Source: Actinomycetota bacterium (lineage in GTDB: Bacteria; Actinomycetota; Actinomycetes; Nanopelagicales; Nanopelagicaceae). Taken from it: 12,673 bases of DNA. The DNA lies in the NCBI GenBank assembly GCA_947490605.1, contig CANLHE010000009.1, forward strand, positions 1-12,673, in the 5' to 3' direction. Made by a program: the position numbers and the translations under genes. A model generated the notes under the pieces. That model was not told where the DNA came from. It saw only the letters and a list, made by a program, of their open reading frames with translations, and did not search any database. This document shows, piece by piece, positions 12,381 to 12,673 of the stretch. Every line of letters begins with the position of its first letter. Positions within the stretch are counted from its first letter, which is position 1.

Positions 12381-12661
12381 ACCCAGCATTCAAACGTGTT
12401 CTCGTCGGGGCAGTAGGTGGCTTTGTTACCTTAATAGGAGTTGTCGCTTTAGTAGCACCAGGGCCTGGCTGGCTGATTGTTTTCACCGGACTTGGAATTT
12501 TAGCAACAGAGTTTGCATGGGCAGCTCGTGCATTAACTAAAGCAAGAGGTATTGCATCTAGGGCAGCAAATTCTGCAGGGATTAAGAAAGAGCATCAATT
12601 GATTTTGCTTGCGGCAGGGACATTTATTTCACTTGTTTTACTAGTTATTTACTACGAATAA
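12377..12661 (+). CDS. Small PGPGW-motif membrane protein (TIGR02611-like)
   Basis: A 94-residue membrane protein with two hydrophobic regions (about residues 8-45, probably a hairpin, and 74-91) and the signature APGPGWLIVFTGLGILATEF (27-46) of the actinobacterial PGPGW family. Between them lies a basic amphipathic stretch (ALTKARGIASRAANSAGIKK, 52-71), likely cytoplasmic. The function of the family is unknown. It is the third gene of the pab operon, joined by an ATGA overlap. That implies cotranscription, but a folate role is not established. The stop at 12659-12661 is in the window, so the gene is complete. Confidence 0.85.
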   Translation: MNPAFKRVLVGAVGGFVTLIGVVALVAPGPGWLIVFTGLGILATEFAWAARALTKARGIASRAANSAGIKKEHQLILLAAGTFISLVLLVIYYE

Positions 12662-12673
12662 CTTCGATAATTA

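Noticed and set aside
1..12673. CRISPR array, insertion sequence, prophage or toxin-antitoxin system
   Set aside because: No direct-repeat array, transposase, integrase or small paired toxin-like gene is visible on either strand. Base composition looks even throughout.

Overview
The window (about 12.7 kb, AT-rich by eye, tightly packed) reads as chromosome of a streamlined, low-GC actinobacterium. The strongest evidence is the left edge. It carries ctaE followed by qcrC with an N-terminal CxxCH haem motif, the layout of the actinobacterial bc1-aa3 supercomplex. Next to these lie trpD and a DEDDh exonuclease, an arrangement I recall from Mycobacterium tuberculosis (the Rv2191 to Rv2194 region). 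Low GC, very short intergenic gaps and leaderless-looking genes fit the freshwater acI group (Nanopelagicales, Planktophila/Nanopelagicus type). That placement is inference; the window has no rRNA or marker phylogeny to prove it. I see no mobile element, CRISPR array, phage gene or plasmid function.

Layout, left to right. (1) 1-930, minus strand: ctaE then qcrC (cut by the window edge), encoding parts of the respiratory supercomplex. (2) 1071-2534, plus: a stand-alone receiver-like protein and trpD, 12 bp apart. (3) 2527-4260, minus: a VOC/glyoxalase-fold protein, a MarC-type membrane protein and a DEDDh 3'-5' exonuclease, each with its own apparent -10 box. The exonuclease overlaps trpD tail to tail by 8 bp. 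(4) 4381-6324, plus: trpB2, a stand-alone tryptophan synthase beta-like enzyme, then a GNAT acetyltransferase. (5) 6327-7742, minus: tRNA-Val(GAC), a nitroreductase and a DUF4287-DUF1801 protein. (6) 7773-8957, plus: an MFS transporter of YbjJ type. (7) 8954-10344: a divergent pair of mannose-6-phosphate isomerase relatives, a small type II cupin (minus) and a class I enzyme (plus). (8) 10353-10535, minus: tRNA-Cys(GCA) and tRNA-Gly(GCC). (9) 10627-12661, plus: pabB, pabC and a small PGPGW membrane protein joined by ATGA overlaps, making p-aminobenzoate for folate from chorismate.

The genes are mostly housekeeping: respiration, chorismate-derived metabolism (trpD, trpB2, pabBC), mannose phosphate interconversion, nucleic-acid processing and tRNAs. 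The most notable signal is regulatory. Almost every gene that begins a transcription unit has a TAnnnT hexamer 5-7 nt (usually exactly 6) before its start codon and no usable Shine-Dalgarno site. This is the signature of leaderless mRNAs. The exception among the leading genes is trpB2, which has a strong GGGAGG site in a possible hairpin and a five-codon mini-ORF running into its start. I found no clearly new defence or biosynthetic system here.
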